Of a DNA stretch of 64,000 nt, positions 22,268 to 33,171 are shown piece by piece. Source of the DNA: Carnegiea gigantea (taxonomy: Eukaryota > Streptophyta > Magnoliopsida > Caryophyllales > Cactaceae); contig JAKOGI010002444.1 of NCBI GenBank assembly GCA_029747015.1, forward strand, positions 1 through 64,000, given 5' to 3'. How positions within the stretch are numbered: the first letter of the stretch is position 1; every line of letters begins with the position of its first letter. The notes beneath the pieces are model-generated. The model was not told where the DNA came from, made no database searches, and saw nothing but the letters and a program-made list of their open reading frames with translations. The position numbers were made by a program, and so were the translations under genes.

Positions 22268-23959
22268 TCAACCATGGTGTGAGATTCTGATCCACTGTCC
22301 TACACTAGGAATCCCCCCATTGACAATGAACAACAAGTAATACCCAGGAGGAGCAACATTCGGCGAAGGAGGAGCCTCCAGCATCACCGTGACCTTCCCA
22401 CCACTGCCACCATGTGGCGCCTCCCTCACCATCCGCATGCTCCTCAGCTTCAACATCCTCTGGTTCATCGCCACCGAGTGCGTTGTAAATGGTGGCGCGT
22501 ACATATTAAACTCCAAAACATCTGGTCTGCCCGCTAGTCTGAAGGTCACTAGGAATCCCTGCCCATACTTGACGTTCACCCCATCACTATCCTCCACCGA
22601 AACGTTTCGAGGCCTCATACGGCTGAATCTCTTGTCCGTATATTGAGGGGCGAATGCCTGCAGCCTTAGTTCTGTAGGGTAAGTCACGTTGCGGTAGGTG
22701 TACCTTTGGTGGGGGTTACTGCCCCCCACAAGGACTCTTCCGTCGGGCAAAAGAATCGCCGATGAATGGTACATTCGGGCTATTTTGGTGGGCTTTAGGG
22801 TCGAAAATCGCTTCCCAACAGGCTTTCTTGGGTTGTATAGGAACGGCCTTTGGGCTGGTTGGTCGGCATTATTCCACCCGCCTGACCCACGTGTTGCCCC
22901 GTTTACGAAAAGGATGTTGCCCGTAGGGAGGATGATCATGTCCATTAGGAGCCGAGGGTGGGGCATGTTTTCCATGCTCCACGTGTGTTTGTTCCCTGTG
23001 ATGACCATCCTCCCGCAGGTTCTTAGCCCGTCTAGGAACCGGCCTGCCCGGGCTGCAGTTTGGGCACCCTCGGCCCCGCCTCCGCACACCATGACTTCCA
23101 CCTTTTGGAAACGGTCGCGGTGGGTTAGCGGTAGGATGACCGAAGAGCCCGAGCCTGGGTAGTTCCTTGACCCGTTTCCAGGCATTCGGGGGAACGTCTT
23201 TACCACCGTGTTCCGCCTATAGTCGAAGAGGATTGAGTCTCGGTTTGCGAAGATGAAGAGGCGGCCGTCCGATGAGAGGTGAAGGAAAGGGTAGAGGTTG
23301 TTTCCGCGCTCGGTTTTGTTGTAAGTTTGACGCAAAAATGGGAGGCTAAAGGCTTTTTCTGCGGGAAATAATTTTGGTACAAACTCGTAGGAGAACACCC
23401 TTTGGCCTCCTACTACTATGACCCGGTCATTTTCTCCCGGGAGCAACAAATTTGAAGCGTACCATCTATCGTCGGATAGCTTAGCACGTGACAATTTCCA
23501 ATCGCACGTCCCATCGTTACAGGGGTGGAAGTACCGGATCCTCCGGTACCCGTTTGCATACCCACCAGTTTCAAGGAGGGTTCCGTTGCTAAGGAAAGTA
23601 CCTGAGGAGCAAAACGGATCGGAGACCATCCTTAGAGGCCTAACCGTATTGGTGGATATGTGGTACTCCACTGAGTGAGCATAGCACCTGGCATCCGAGA
23701 CAGGGTTCCCTAAGCACCGGGTCCCATGGAGTCGCTTCGAAAGGCGGTACCCGGAGGGTCCAAAACCGGTCTGGTCGAACATGAGGACAGTGTCTTGGTA
23801 GGTTAAGGCCATATGCATGGCCACCACACCTGTGCTATTCCTAAGAAGCTGCCACTCTCCTTGGCTTCCAATAAGAGCAGTGGTTAAGCGAAGGAGGAAA
23901 GATGATGTGGTGAGAAATGCTAGGAATTTGGTAGGGAAGTTTTTATGATTATGCTCCAT
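22268..23959 (-). CDS. GLOX: glyoxal oxidase-like copper radical oxidase, secreted
   Basis: A 563-residue single-exon gene from the ATG at 23959 to the stop at 22268. The family oxidises small aldehydes such as glyoxal and methylglyoxal (or galactose in the RUBY branch) to acids, releasing H2O2 in the apoplast or wall. Residues 11-30 form a hydrophobic signal peptide. A glyoxal oxidase N-terminal beta-propeller covers about 45-425, and a galactose oxidase-like C-terminal domain about 435-560. All five expected active-site residues are visible: Cys117 (DPFCSSG) and Tyr167 (RWYAS) for the thioether cofactor, Tyr397-His398 (RMYHSS) and His494 (TTHS). NxS/T sequons occur at 41, 125, 214, 262, 424 and 452. 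Length and lack of introns fit plant GLOX genes. GC is visibly higher than in the flanking elements. Which paralogue it is cannot be told from sequence alone. Confidence 0.94.
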   Translation of the reverse strand: MEHNHKNFPTKFLAFLTTSSFLLRLTTALIGSQGEWQLLRNSTGVVAMHMALTYQDTVLMFDQTGFGPSGYRLSKRLHGTRCLGNPVSDARCYAHSVEYHISTNTVRPLRMVSDPFCSSGTFLSNGTLLETGGYANGYRRIRYFHPCNDGTCDWKLSRAKLSDDRWYASNLLLPGENDRVIVVGGQRVFSYEFVPKLFPAEKAFSLPFLRQTYNKTERGNNLYPFLHLSSDGRLFIFANRDSILFDYRRNTVVKTFPRMPGNGSRNYPGSGSSVILPLTHRDRFQKVEVMVCGGGAEGAQTAARAGRFLDGLRTCGRMVITGNKHTWSMENMPHPRLLMDMIILPTGNILFVNGATRGSGGWNNADQPAQRPFLYNPRKPVGKRFSTLKPTKIARMYHSSAILLPDGRVLVGGSNPHQRYTYRNVTYPTELRLQAFAPQYTDKRFSRMRPRNVSVEDSDGVNVKYGQGFLVTFRLAGRPDVLEFNMYAPPFTTHSVAMNQRMLKLRSMRMVREAPHGGSGGKVTVMLEAPPSPNVAPPGYYLLFIVNGGIPSVGQWIRISHHG

Positions 23960-24689
23960 CAGGAGAGAGGTAGATTTTCACTTGTTTGTGGGAAGGTGTG
24001 AATAGCAAGTCAAGGGGTAAGTGGGAATTAAGTTTTATAATTGAAGATTGAAAATTTATTTATGGACTGGCTATCGATTTGGGGGGTCATGCAACGTACC
24101 AAAGAGGGTTGTCCGTGACAGTAGTAGTGCTGAACTTTCGCAACACAAAACACATGTTCTTGTGTTCAATATTAATATCCTCCAAAATTGCATGCATGCA
24201 TATTCTAAAGTAAGGGTGCAAAATTATGAGTCTGCTTCTATATGAGATCGAGTAGCACTTTACCTACTGTAGATAATTGTAGGTCTACTTTATAGGCATC
24301 AAGATCCAGTGTACCCAACTACCCATAGTCCTTTTGTTGTTATCACCTAATGTGCTCTTAGTTAAAAAAAAAATTGTTTAAAAAATGATAGTATAAAAAT
24401 TTATAGAATTTTTAAAATAGACAATTCTGAAAGATTAATTGATACTAATTATCAAAACTCAAAAGTCTTTGTGGATTTAAAAGAAGAAAAATGTACAAGT
24501 CTAGCAACCTGGAAATTAAGTAGGAAAACTTGTTAAATATATAGGACTAAAGTTTTAATCCTTTGAAAGGGAATTCAGGTAATAATTTTAAAGTCCATAA
24601 GTGCATAGCCAACTTAGAGAAATAATACGTTTTTCATTGCAAATTTCATATACAACCCAACCCAGTTAGTAAACTGTATGGATAATATT
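23960..24689. other. promoter-side intergenic region of the glyoxal oxidase gene
   Basis: AT-rich 730-bp interval with the candidate TATA box and no other supported gene. The copia remnant begins around 24690, so intact upstream sequence for the gene is at most about 0.7 kb. Confidence 0.5.
24033..24039 (-). promoter_or_regulatory. candidate TATA box of the glyoxal oxidase gene
   Basis: TATAAAA on the minus strand, 74-80 bp upstream of the ATG, which would leave a 5' UTR of roughly 45 bp. Assigned by position and consensus only. Confidence 0.5.
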
Positions 24690-25577
24690 GTAGCAACCCA
24701 TCCACAACAGCCACACCCGCTGCGTCACTACGTACTCGGCCTCACCAATTTGTTCCACTTCAGCCCTGTTCGTCACCACAGCCTTCTGCTGCTCCCAGCT
24801 CCATAGCCCACTTCTCCCCCACTCCCACTTCCATTACCCATTCCATTAGGCCTCCCATAGATGCTACCCAACTACCTAACGCCCAGCCTGTTAGCTCCCT
24901 ACTACCCTCTCAGTCCGTTTCGCATGGCCCAGTTTCCTCTTCTCAACCCACTCATGATACCCATAAGATGCAAATTCGATCCAAATCTGGCATCTCTAAG
25001 CCCAAGCATTTTCTCTCCTCTTCTAAACCCACTACTAATGCCCCCTTTACCCAACCTAGCATCAAAATATTCTCATTGGAAAAAGGTAATGGCTGAGAAG
25101 GACAATGCATTAATAGCTAAAGACACTTGGTATTTGGTTCCCCCTCACCCTTCAGAAAACTTGGTCGGGAGTAAATGAGTTTACAAAGTACTGTTCAGAT
25201 GGTACAATGGAAGGCATAAAGCATGTTTGGTAGCCCAAGGGTTTCATAAGTAAGATGAAATTGACTACCATGAGATATTCTATCTTGTTATCAAGCCCAC
25301 TACTATTTGCCTAATTCTCTCTTTGGCTAGTTTCTCACATTGGTCCATTCGATAGTTAGATCCCAATAATGTGTTCCTACATGGACATCTAGCTAAAGAA
25401 GTCTACATGAAATAGCCCTAGGATTTCATTCATCCTGATTTTTTCCATCATGTTTGCAAACTTAAGAAGACCTCTTTATGGACTGAAACAAGCTCCTTGA
25501 GCTTGGTTTCATCGTTTCAGTGGTTTTCTCCTGTTTCATGGTTTCATTTGTAGGAATGCTTATTCTTCTATGCTTGT
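24690..25577 (+). pseudogene. copia RT, first part
   Basis: A Pro/Ser-rich linker (about 24690-25075) contains HKMQIRSKSGISKPKH, the usual phrase before copia RT. The following RT is shredded by stops and indels but shows KEVYMK, FIHPDFFHHVCKLKK and the remains of the LYGLKQAP segment near 25480-25500. It stops at the CACTA-1 insertion site. Two RT catalytic motifs are damaged. Confidence 0.8.
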
Positions 25578-25580
25578 TCT

Positions 25581-25760
25581 CACTACAAAAAATTATGCAC
25601 CCTCCCACATTTGTATCACCACACTTAATTAAAGTGTGGGGAGAAAAATGATAAGATTAGCTAGTTTCTTCGATTCCTCATTTAACAAGTGTGGGTAAAT
25701 TATAAACTTATTCCTATACTTATTAAGTGTGGGGAATTCAAAAAAGCTTTTATAACAACT
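25581..25760. repeat. CACTA-1 left terminal and subterminal repeats
   Basis: Terminal CACTACAAAAAAT followed by at least five copies of CCACACTT or AAGTGTGGG in both orientations within 180 bp. Confidence 0.75.
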
Positions 25761-25859
25761 TTTTATTATATTAATGAGGAAATTTGTACAAAATATTTCA
25801 ATATTTATATCTAAATATATTAGCAAAAGGAATTAAAAACAAAAAAAATACACAAAATA

Positions 25860-26749
25860 TCTAACAAAATAAAATAATAATCAGACATATTAATGATGGA
25901 AAGATTAGCGGGCACTTGTGCAGGCCTAAGCACCATCGTCTACCACTCTCCCGCAAAAGTGAAATCACTCTAGCAAAAAATAGCTCCAGCGCATGCAATT
26001 GAATCCCTGGAATTCAACTCCTCAATTCGTTCTTCATCTAGGTTGCGAACTCTGGGCAGCAAAAACTTCCCCAAAATTCGAACTCCTCAATCCTGGCCTT
26101 CCACGCCTTGTTCGATCATCTGGGTGTGCATCTGGCTGGCGAATTCATCTTGAATCTAGCCTCACCATTGCCGGTGAAGAAGCCTCACGATTCTGGGCAG
26201 CGACTTAAAGAAGCCAGACTCTGAAAGTCAATTTAGGGTTCATGGAGCTTCACGGTAAGCATGTAGTTGGTCGCCAAACAGCAGCTATTAGCACAAGCTT
26301 AGATAATCTCGGTCAATTTCACGGCGGCCCTCAAGGTTTTTGTGGGTAACTTCACAAGGGTCGGTGTCAAATTTTAGCAAACAACAATGCTTAAAGTTAA
26401 CATCAATTTTCTCCAGTCTATTGATTCTAATAACAGATTCCAATTTTGCTGATTACATATGAGGGCAAAGATCATTCTACCAATTCAGTTTGCGTCGATG
26501 CCTCCTGTTTGATTTGCAAAACCCTAAGTTTGATTTTGGGTTCTGTATCATCATCATCATCATCTCTAAATGGATTGATGTTAGTGAAGAGGAGAAGGTC
26601 TATCTCTTTCTCTCTATCCTCTGCTCTAATTCTTATTACTGTTTTAATAGGTTCATGTTGGCTATTTTCTAATTTTTTTGATTTTACAAGTCTCAAAGTG
26701 CTTGAATGTGTTTAGTTTTTTGATTAATTTTTCATATTCATGGTATTGA
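25860..26749 (+). other. CACTA-1 interior, unassigned (possible 5' part of captured gene)
   Basis: Contains an open frame at 25993-26208 (71 codons) and a TCATCATCATCATCATC microsatellite at 26549. Neither has a recognised domain. Position before the SDS22-like exons suggests captured 5' UTR or intron. Confidence 0.35.
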
Positions 26750-27420
26750 ACTAGCATTGGATGAATTGTGGCTTGGTGGGAATTGAATTAAGGCAATGAA
26801 CCTATGTGGCTTGAAATACATTAAGAAACCTAACTTGCAGAGCAACTGCTTGACAGTTATGAAGGCACTTAAGGTATGAATTATTCTTAATGTTTTTTGT
26901 AGGCCGAGGGCTGTTATGTTGTCCCTGCTTGCGGCTTCTATTCTTAGTAAGTAATGAATGTTTGTTGTAACATCAAAAATTGGAGGAATGTGTAGCCCTT
27001 GATCGAAGAATCATACTTAAACCGTAATGGTATTTTGAAAATGAAGGGTATATCAACCTTGGCAAACCTCTGCATCCTAGATGTATCTTCAAATAAGCTA
27101 ACATCTGTTAATGATATTGAAAAGCTGACAAAGTATGATGCATATCTCTTAGCAATGTCTTCCATTCATTACAGGCCAATTATCATGCATCTGGTATCTT
27201 TCTGGCAGCTGATATTGAAATACATCCTTTGCTTATTTTCTCATGTTCAGCTTGGCTTAATGATAATGAGATTACAGCCTTGTAAAACCTGGCTAATGCA
27301 GTTGCTAGTTCAAGGTAAAAGCTTACCACTATCTATCTTGAATACAACCCTTGTGTATGTGTTCAATTGAATAGAAGCTCAGAGCTCCTCCCAAAGCTTG
27401 TTTTCATATCAAGTATGGCT
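26750..27420 (+). pseudogene. captured exons of an SDS22/PPP1R7-like leucine-rich repeat protein
   Basis: SDS22 (PPP1R7) is the LRR regulatory subunit of protein phosphatase 1. Exon-like segments read ELALDELWLGGN then LCGLKYIKKPNLQSN (26760-26872, followed by a GTATG donor), KLEECVALIEESYLNRNGI and LANLCILDVSSNKLTSVNDI (26975-27136), and WLNDNEITAL (27253-27282) with LTTIYLEYNP nearby after a frame slip. These match consecutive SDS22 repeats in the right order, with intron sequence between. Stops, a lost Arg codon (TGA) and frame slips show decay. Only the C-terminal half of the LRR domain is recognisable. Confidence 0.83.
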
Positions 27421-28409
27421 GTTTAGTCTTTCTCTATTTCTGTTTCTCTTGCTATAATTAATAGTGTTCATGTTTGAGTGAATTCAAGACGTAATTGTTT
27501 GGATGCATCGCCAAATTGTCTAATTCTTAAAGGAATTTTTAAAGGAAATTTTTAAACACCAATCACCTTTACACCATCTGTTTTAACCTTGTTGAACACA
27601 CCATCATTTCCATGCTACCACAACTCAGTCGCCCTAGTCATAATTGTTGTTTGAACCACACATCTCTGTTGCTTATTCCTTTTACTCTAATGAACTTTCT
27701 CATGAATTGCACATACCTTCCTTCTTGCATTTAATATTAATCCAACAGAGGATGCCATCTCTGACCATACCAGCAAAACTGCATTTATAGGGAGCATGTG
27801 CCTAAGTTGTGCACAAGATTGACACATAGGATAGTTGTTATATTTCTCAGGATTATAAACTGCAATGCTTGCGAAAACCCACTTAAAGTCACCTGAGTTC
27901 ATTTGCATTTATCCATGGCACTTAAAATCACTAGCTTTGGACACTTTATTGCTGCTTGATTCCCCAATCTTAGCACTGAGTATGATTAAAGAAAAGATTA
28001 GATCTTGTGAAGTTAAGTTTTCAGAAGCAACTCTAAAGTTGAAGATAGCTTATTCGAGAGGAAAATCAAAAGGTATTTGGTGACACTAGAATTTCTCTTT
28101 CTAAATGATATTTTATTTTCTTATATGATCATCCATTTCATATATATTTTTTCCCCTTATTAGAGGAGCCACCAGGGGAATGAATAATCAGGCCAAAATT
28201 TGAATGATTGGAGGTCATGTTGCAATCTTCTTGAAAGGTTTTGCTCATTTCTAGATCAAGAGCGACAAATGATGAAAAGGAAATCATCAGGCAATCCATA
28301 TATGAAGTATGTGACTCCTATAAAGGTACTCCCTTGTGGACTGATATTAAGCAGCTCCTTCATTCTGTGAAGTTTTTAAAGCTCCCAATTGACTTCTTTT
28401 GTGTTGTAG
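27421..28409 (+). other. CACTA-1 interior, unassigned
   Basis: About 1 kb with short open frames (27865-28083, 28241-28471) but no domain I recognise. A clean splice-acceptor-like tract TTTTGTGTTGTAG closes it at 28409, directly before a GET1-like exon. Confidence 0.4.
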
Positions 28410-28495
28410 GCACTAACCTATCTTGTGCTGGGAGTATGGTTTTGGAAATCTCAAGTGGCATCAATACCTAAGGAGCTTGTGCAGCCCATTGGCAA
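28410..28495 (+). pseudogene. captured GET1/WRB-like exon (downstream transmembrane part)
   Basis: After the acceptor AG at 28408-28409 the sequence reads LTYLVLGVWFWKS, then ASIPKELVQPIGK. This matches the transmembrane and following loop of plant GET1 (WRB/CHD5 family), the ER receptor for tail-anchored protein insertion. The match rests on my recall of the family. The exon lies 5' of the GET1 exon at 29840, although it encodes a later part of the protein. Confidence 0.68.
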
Positions 28496-29839
28496 GTCAT
28501 TTACACTGTTTACAAGTTATTTTATTTTGCTACTGGTGTGAGTTTTGTGTTTTCTATTCAATCGTTTCCTGACCTTCCCTTGGTGTCTACCTATATCGTA
28601 ATCTCTGGAGGAAAAAACATGGCATTCATAAGTTTAGTAGCTGTATCTAGTTTTTACCTGCCGCTATTCACCAATCTTCCTTTGGAAGTTGGTAGGCAAG
28701 CACGTTATAGTCTTTGAGAGAAGCAATGATGGTTGCTCTGTGAGTTTGCTTTTAATGAAAGTTGGATGGCTCTGCTCTGATTTATTTCCCTTGGTGTAGG
28801 AGGAATACTATCGTTTAGATTTAGTGCTAGATCAAAAGACAAAGTGATGGTACGTGTTTCTGGAAATTATCTTACCCTTATCCTCTAGGTAGATTTTTTT
28901 CTTCTTTGTTCTTTCTAGGTTGAAAGTATTTGATTTTTGGAAAATGTAGTTCTAATTAAGGAATACGTTTTTCTTCCTTAAAAGGTTTATTGCTTTAAGA
29001 GCTCAGCTGTTTATGACTATAATCATGGCTGTGATGACCTGGAGAGTTTTAGCTGGGATGCCAAATTCTTAATTTTCAAAAGGGGCTCCTTGTGTGGAAA
29101 GCTTTTAGCTATGACATGTGTTCTCTTCTGTTGTTTCTAAAGGTCTCTATATGTAGGCATTTCAATAAGCATTTATATTGTTCAATTCTTGTCCAATGTT
29201 CATTTTTTAGCATACGATATAAGCTTAACAAGGCAACCTAGGACTTTCTTTTTCTTTAGGTTGGGGGGGTGTTCAGTTCAGCCTAAAGTAGGACTTATGG
29301 TGCCATACCATGGTCATGGTGACTGAGAGTCTGCATGCAGATTCTGAATGATAGAGTCCTTATGGGTTAGATACAATAGAAAGAGCAAATGGCTGATTCA
29401 TATATGATAACAAAGATCGTTCAAAATCTGCTTGCTGTGATTGCTTCACGAGTGATCTATTCATTGATTTGTAAGAAGCAAAGGTTGCTAATCTTGGTTG
29501 AATTGCAGATTAGTGTTATGGCTTGGATACTATTATGCAGAAGGGTAATCAACCTTATTTTTGGGAAGTTTGTCATGTAAGAGGCTTTTGGTTGTTTTGG
29601 TGAAGCTTGTTTGAGGGAGGCTTTCCACAAACATTGCCGCTGCTGGTCAATCCATCACCCTTCTTTTTCTGCTGGGGAAAATACTAACTTGAAGTCTGAG
29701 ATGCCCTGTTTCTTTGTTTTATATCAAATTCTTTTGTGTTGTCCCCCTCCAGATTCAAATAACTTGATCTTTGTGTCGCTATATGTGTTTGTTGTGCTCA
29801 TTCAAGACATCTACTTAAACTATTTTTGTTTCTCTCCAG
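28496..29839 (+). other. CACTA-1 interior between GET1-like exons
   Basis: 1.3 kb of intron-like sequence; short frames at 29389-29580 and 29611-29859 have no convincing domain. The last 20 bp form a polypyrimidine tract and acceptor (TTTCTCTCCAG) for the next exon. Confidence 0.45.
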
Positions 29840-30608
29840 AATGGAGGAGCCATGAGTGATGAGGAAAAGAAATTGCGTGTGGAGATGCACTACAAAAAAA
29901 GGGACTTATTGCAATAGAAACATAGCAACAAATAATATTTTCTGTTGGTAACAGTTTATTTTTACCATCAGATTAATTTTTTTTATTAGTAAAATGGCTA
30001 TGAGTCTTGGCACCAAAGGAACACAAATAAATTACAACAGAAGAAATGCATCTGATGGTATTGATAATAAATTACCAACAATATTTATGATGATCAAATA
30101 GTCTGTTGGTATTGTTACAGTTATACCAACAAATTTTGAAAATTAAAAAGCTAAGTTGGTATTGTTCATTAAAAGATTAAATCAATATATATTTAAAAAT
30201 TATGCCTAATTTTATTTTTATTAAAATTAAGAGTGCAAACTAAAATTAAGTTATTATGATCAAGATTAAGTTATTTGTTGGTATTATAGTTTTCAATTTT
30301 GGAGGAAGAATAGGGCATAATATTTCCAACATATAAAAAATGGTGCGTTTGTATTATTATCATGTTACCAACTGTTCGTGTCAAAAATACGCTATTTTTG
30401 AGATACTTTTACACCTGTTTTATGCTTGTTATAATCGTATTTTTAAGGTTTTTATTTGATTTGATTTTGTTTTGTAGGTTTTGAATAAATGAGGAAAAAT
30501 GCAAGAAAATGCGGGAAAAAGATGAGAAAATACTAGAAAATGAAAATTGGACCGAATGGACTCGAACCCAACCCAAAAGCTCTTTTGTTGTTTGGCCCAA
30601 TTGAAAGG

Positions 30609-32260
30609 GAAAAAAAATGATAAACCGGTCCAACAAAAAAATAGAAAAACCAGTTCAGCTCTTCTTTCCCCCCAAGTGTGCCTGGCACGTGATTAGCCCC
30701 TCCCCTTTTAACTTTCTCTCTCCTCTCGGTTACCCCATCCCAGAACCTGAAATGCTAGAACCCCGACCCCTGCTGCATCCTCATCTCCATCTCTCGATCC
30801 CTCCCATCTCTCTCTTCCTCATCTCCTCTCTCTCTAACTCGAACCACCATCCCCTCATTCACGCAGCAACTGCCACGACACTAGCATCAACACCACCTTT
30901 GCTGTCCCCATCTTCACCATCCACGATACCCAAGCAAATGGAAGGGGCGAGATCGAAGCAGCGCTCGGGTATAAAATGGAGGAAGCGGCCATTGAAGGAG
31001 GTAACTGGGGAGTTTTAGGGTTTAATTAGGTTTTAGTTTAACGTTTTTTTTTAGGTTTAATTTTAGGTAGTTCGTTTTAATTTTCAATATTAGCGATTTA
31101 GGGTTTGATCTGTTTCGAGTTGTGATTCGAATTTGTAACTTGCAATTTAAGGCTGAATTTTGCGTTTAATTTCGTTTGTGATTTTAAGGTTAATTTTAGG
31201 TTTAATTTCAAGTTCAATTTCGGGTTTCAGGAACTTAGGGTTGTTCTTGGTTGGATTTCGGTTTGCTTAGCTTCGAATTTTATGTAATAATGCTATAATT
31301 TTTGAGTTTTCCAGTAGTAATTCACGATTTTGGTGTGATTTTGCAAATCTTGGATGTTGGTTTTGTTGAATTTAGGTCACAACTCCCCCTCCTCTGAATC
31401 TGCCCTGTTCGTCTTGTTTCTTTGTTTGTTAATTCAAAACTGATGATGGTGAATCTGCCATTGTGAGCAAGCTTTGGAAGCTCGTGTATGGTTGTTTTCG
31501 GTTGGAGTGTTGAAGTCCCTTCCTCTGTTCTGGTATTGCATCGTTGCTTTGCTCCTCTGTTTCAGTTCTCAACTTCACCCCGATAGCTTAGTTTCCTTTT
31601 ATTGATTTAAGCAGTTTGATTCGATTCTAATTTCAGTGATTGAGTTGGATTAGTTGATTTCAGTAGTTTAGTTAATTTAGTCGATTTTAGTAGCTTGGAT
31701 GATTTAGTTGATTCTTGTTGGTTATGCTCTGAGATTGTATTTGGTTTTATGGTGCTTAGAGTTTATGTATTTAGCTGAATTGCTGCTCTGTTTTCTGGAG
31801 TTTGATGCTTGTAATGGCTGAAATCTGAGATCCCCTCACCCTCTTCTTCTCTGTTTCATATTTGAATGGCTACACTGTTTTCTGTTCTTCACTATCTGTT
31901 CAATGATGGTTGCTCATTTGCTCACAGTTGGATATTAGATGTCTAGATGTTTACTGGTTTGCTTTGAGTTGTTGATTTTAATGTTCCTGGTTTACTCTTC
32001 TGCTCTTTCCCCCTTCTCTGGTTGGTTTAGTTGTTTAGACTACTTGATTGCTCCAATCTAGGTTGTTCTTGATTCTGGGTTTAGGTTTAAGTTAGGATTG
32101 TTTAAACAGTAGTACCTTGAGTTTAGGGATTGGTATGAATAATTAGTGAACATCCATACTTAGATCCGTACTAAATTTTTTTGTTTTAGATTATGTCTTC
32201 CACAGGAAAATTGCCAGGTAAGAAGAGGATGGTTACAAGAGATCAACTTGCGGTACGTCC
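30609..32260 (+). other. CACTA-2 interior: possible leader, long intron and small coding exon
   Basis: A Ser/Pro-rich open frame at 30617-31018 is followed by about 1.1 kb of T-rich, intron-like DNA with repeated TTTAGGTTTAATTT words, then a short exon-like frame MSSTGKLPGKKRM from about 32192 that ends in a GTACGT donor near 32253. This could be the 5' gene structure of an ancestral CACTA protein, but no domain is recognisable. Confidence 0.3.
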
Positions 32261-32699
32261 TAAATTATTCATAGTTTTATAGTTATCTGAAAGTAATAAC
32301 AACCTTTTATTTATGTTACTTATGTTTTATATTAATGAAGCATATGATGACATCTGGGAAAAATCATGTATATTTTAATTATGTTTTTTTCTTCCTATGC
32401 TCTTAGTAATAACAATCTTTATCATTTGTATATCTCCTCTTCTTATCATATAATAAGCCTATTTGTTGATAGTTTAATGTTTGGTATACTCGGGCGAGTG
32501 GCCTGTAGGGTTGTGGACTTCGACGTGTAGCCGTTGAGCTTATTTCTATGTTCTTTTATACTTCTACTCGATGCAGGGAATTAATATAAGGCTTTATGCC
32601 TGGGAAATGGTTAGTTTTTAGGAAAAACTTTGTCCGTTTTACCACAGAATTTAAGTAGGAATTTAAGAAATTGTTGATACTTCTAACCCTAAGGGTTTG

Positions 32700-32730
32700 G
32701 GGTCTCACAGATGGTATCAGAGCAAGGTTC
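32700..32730 (+). repeat. LTR-end plus primer-binding-site-like remnant inside CACTA-2
   Basis: GGGTCTCACA followed by GATGGTATCAGAGCAAGG has the exact Met-type primer-binding word TGGTATCAGAGC two bases after a CA. This suggests a fragment of an LTR element ends here. Its left boundary could not be found. Confidence 0.45.
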
Positions 32731-32967
32731 TGCGGCCATGGGTCATGACCTTAGTCTTGCACTTCATATAGTTTTCTAGGAACGCATTTATGATGACGTG
32801 CTATTGCGTGCAAATGTAGTTTTGGTATGAACATCGATCGTCTTAACATGCTAAAATTAACTTCATTTTTGTGGATCTGCCTTATTTGTCTTCGAGCTGG
32901 CTGCCATGATGAACTCATTCTAGTTCTCTTTGCTATAATAAATTTGACATCATGTTATTAAGGGAGA

Positions 32968-33171
32968 ATGCCATTAGATAACTGTAAATATTCTCCATTA
33001 CCTCTTCTTAAGATTTATGCTTTTGTGCTTGTTCAATGGGGAATAACGGAGGATGTTCTTTCTTCATTTGAGGAAGATGAGGATATTAATGATGACAATG
33101 AAAAAGATCATGCATTTGAAGAAGAAAATGCCGATGAGGCTGATGATCAAGAGCCAAATGATGAGTCATAG
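32968..33171 (+). pseudogene. acidic C-terminal exon in CACTA-2, unrecognised
   Basis: 67 codons, with a strongly acidic tail (EEDEDINDDNEKDHAFEEEN) ending in a stop at 33171. Acidic C-termini are common in plant transposon proteins, but no family can be named. Confidence 0.3.

Noticed and set aside
22389..23162. Plus-strand frames across the glyoxal oxidase gene
   Set aside because: They are antisense shadows of a strongly supported minus-strand gene.
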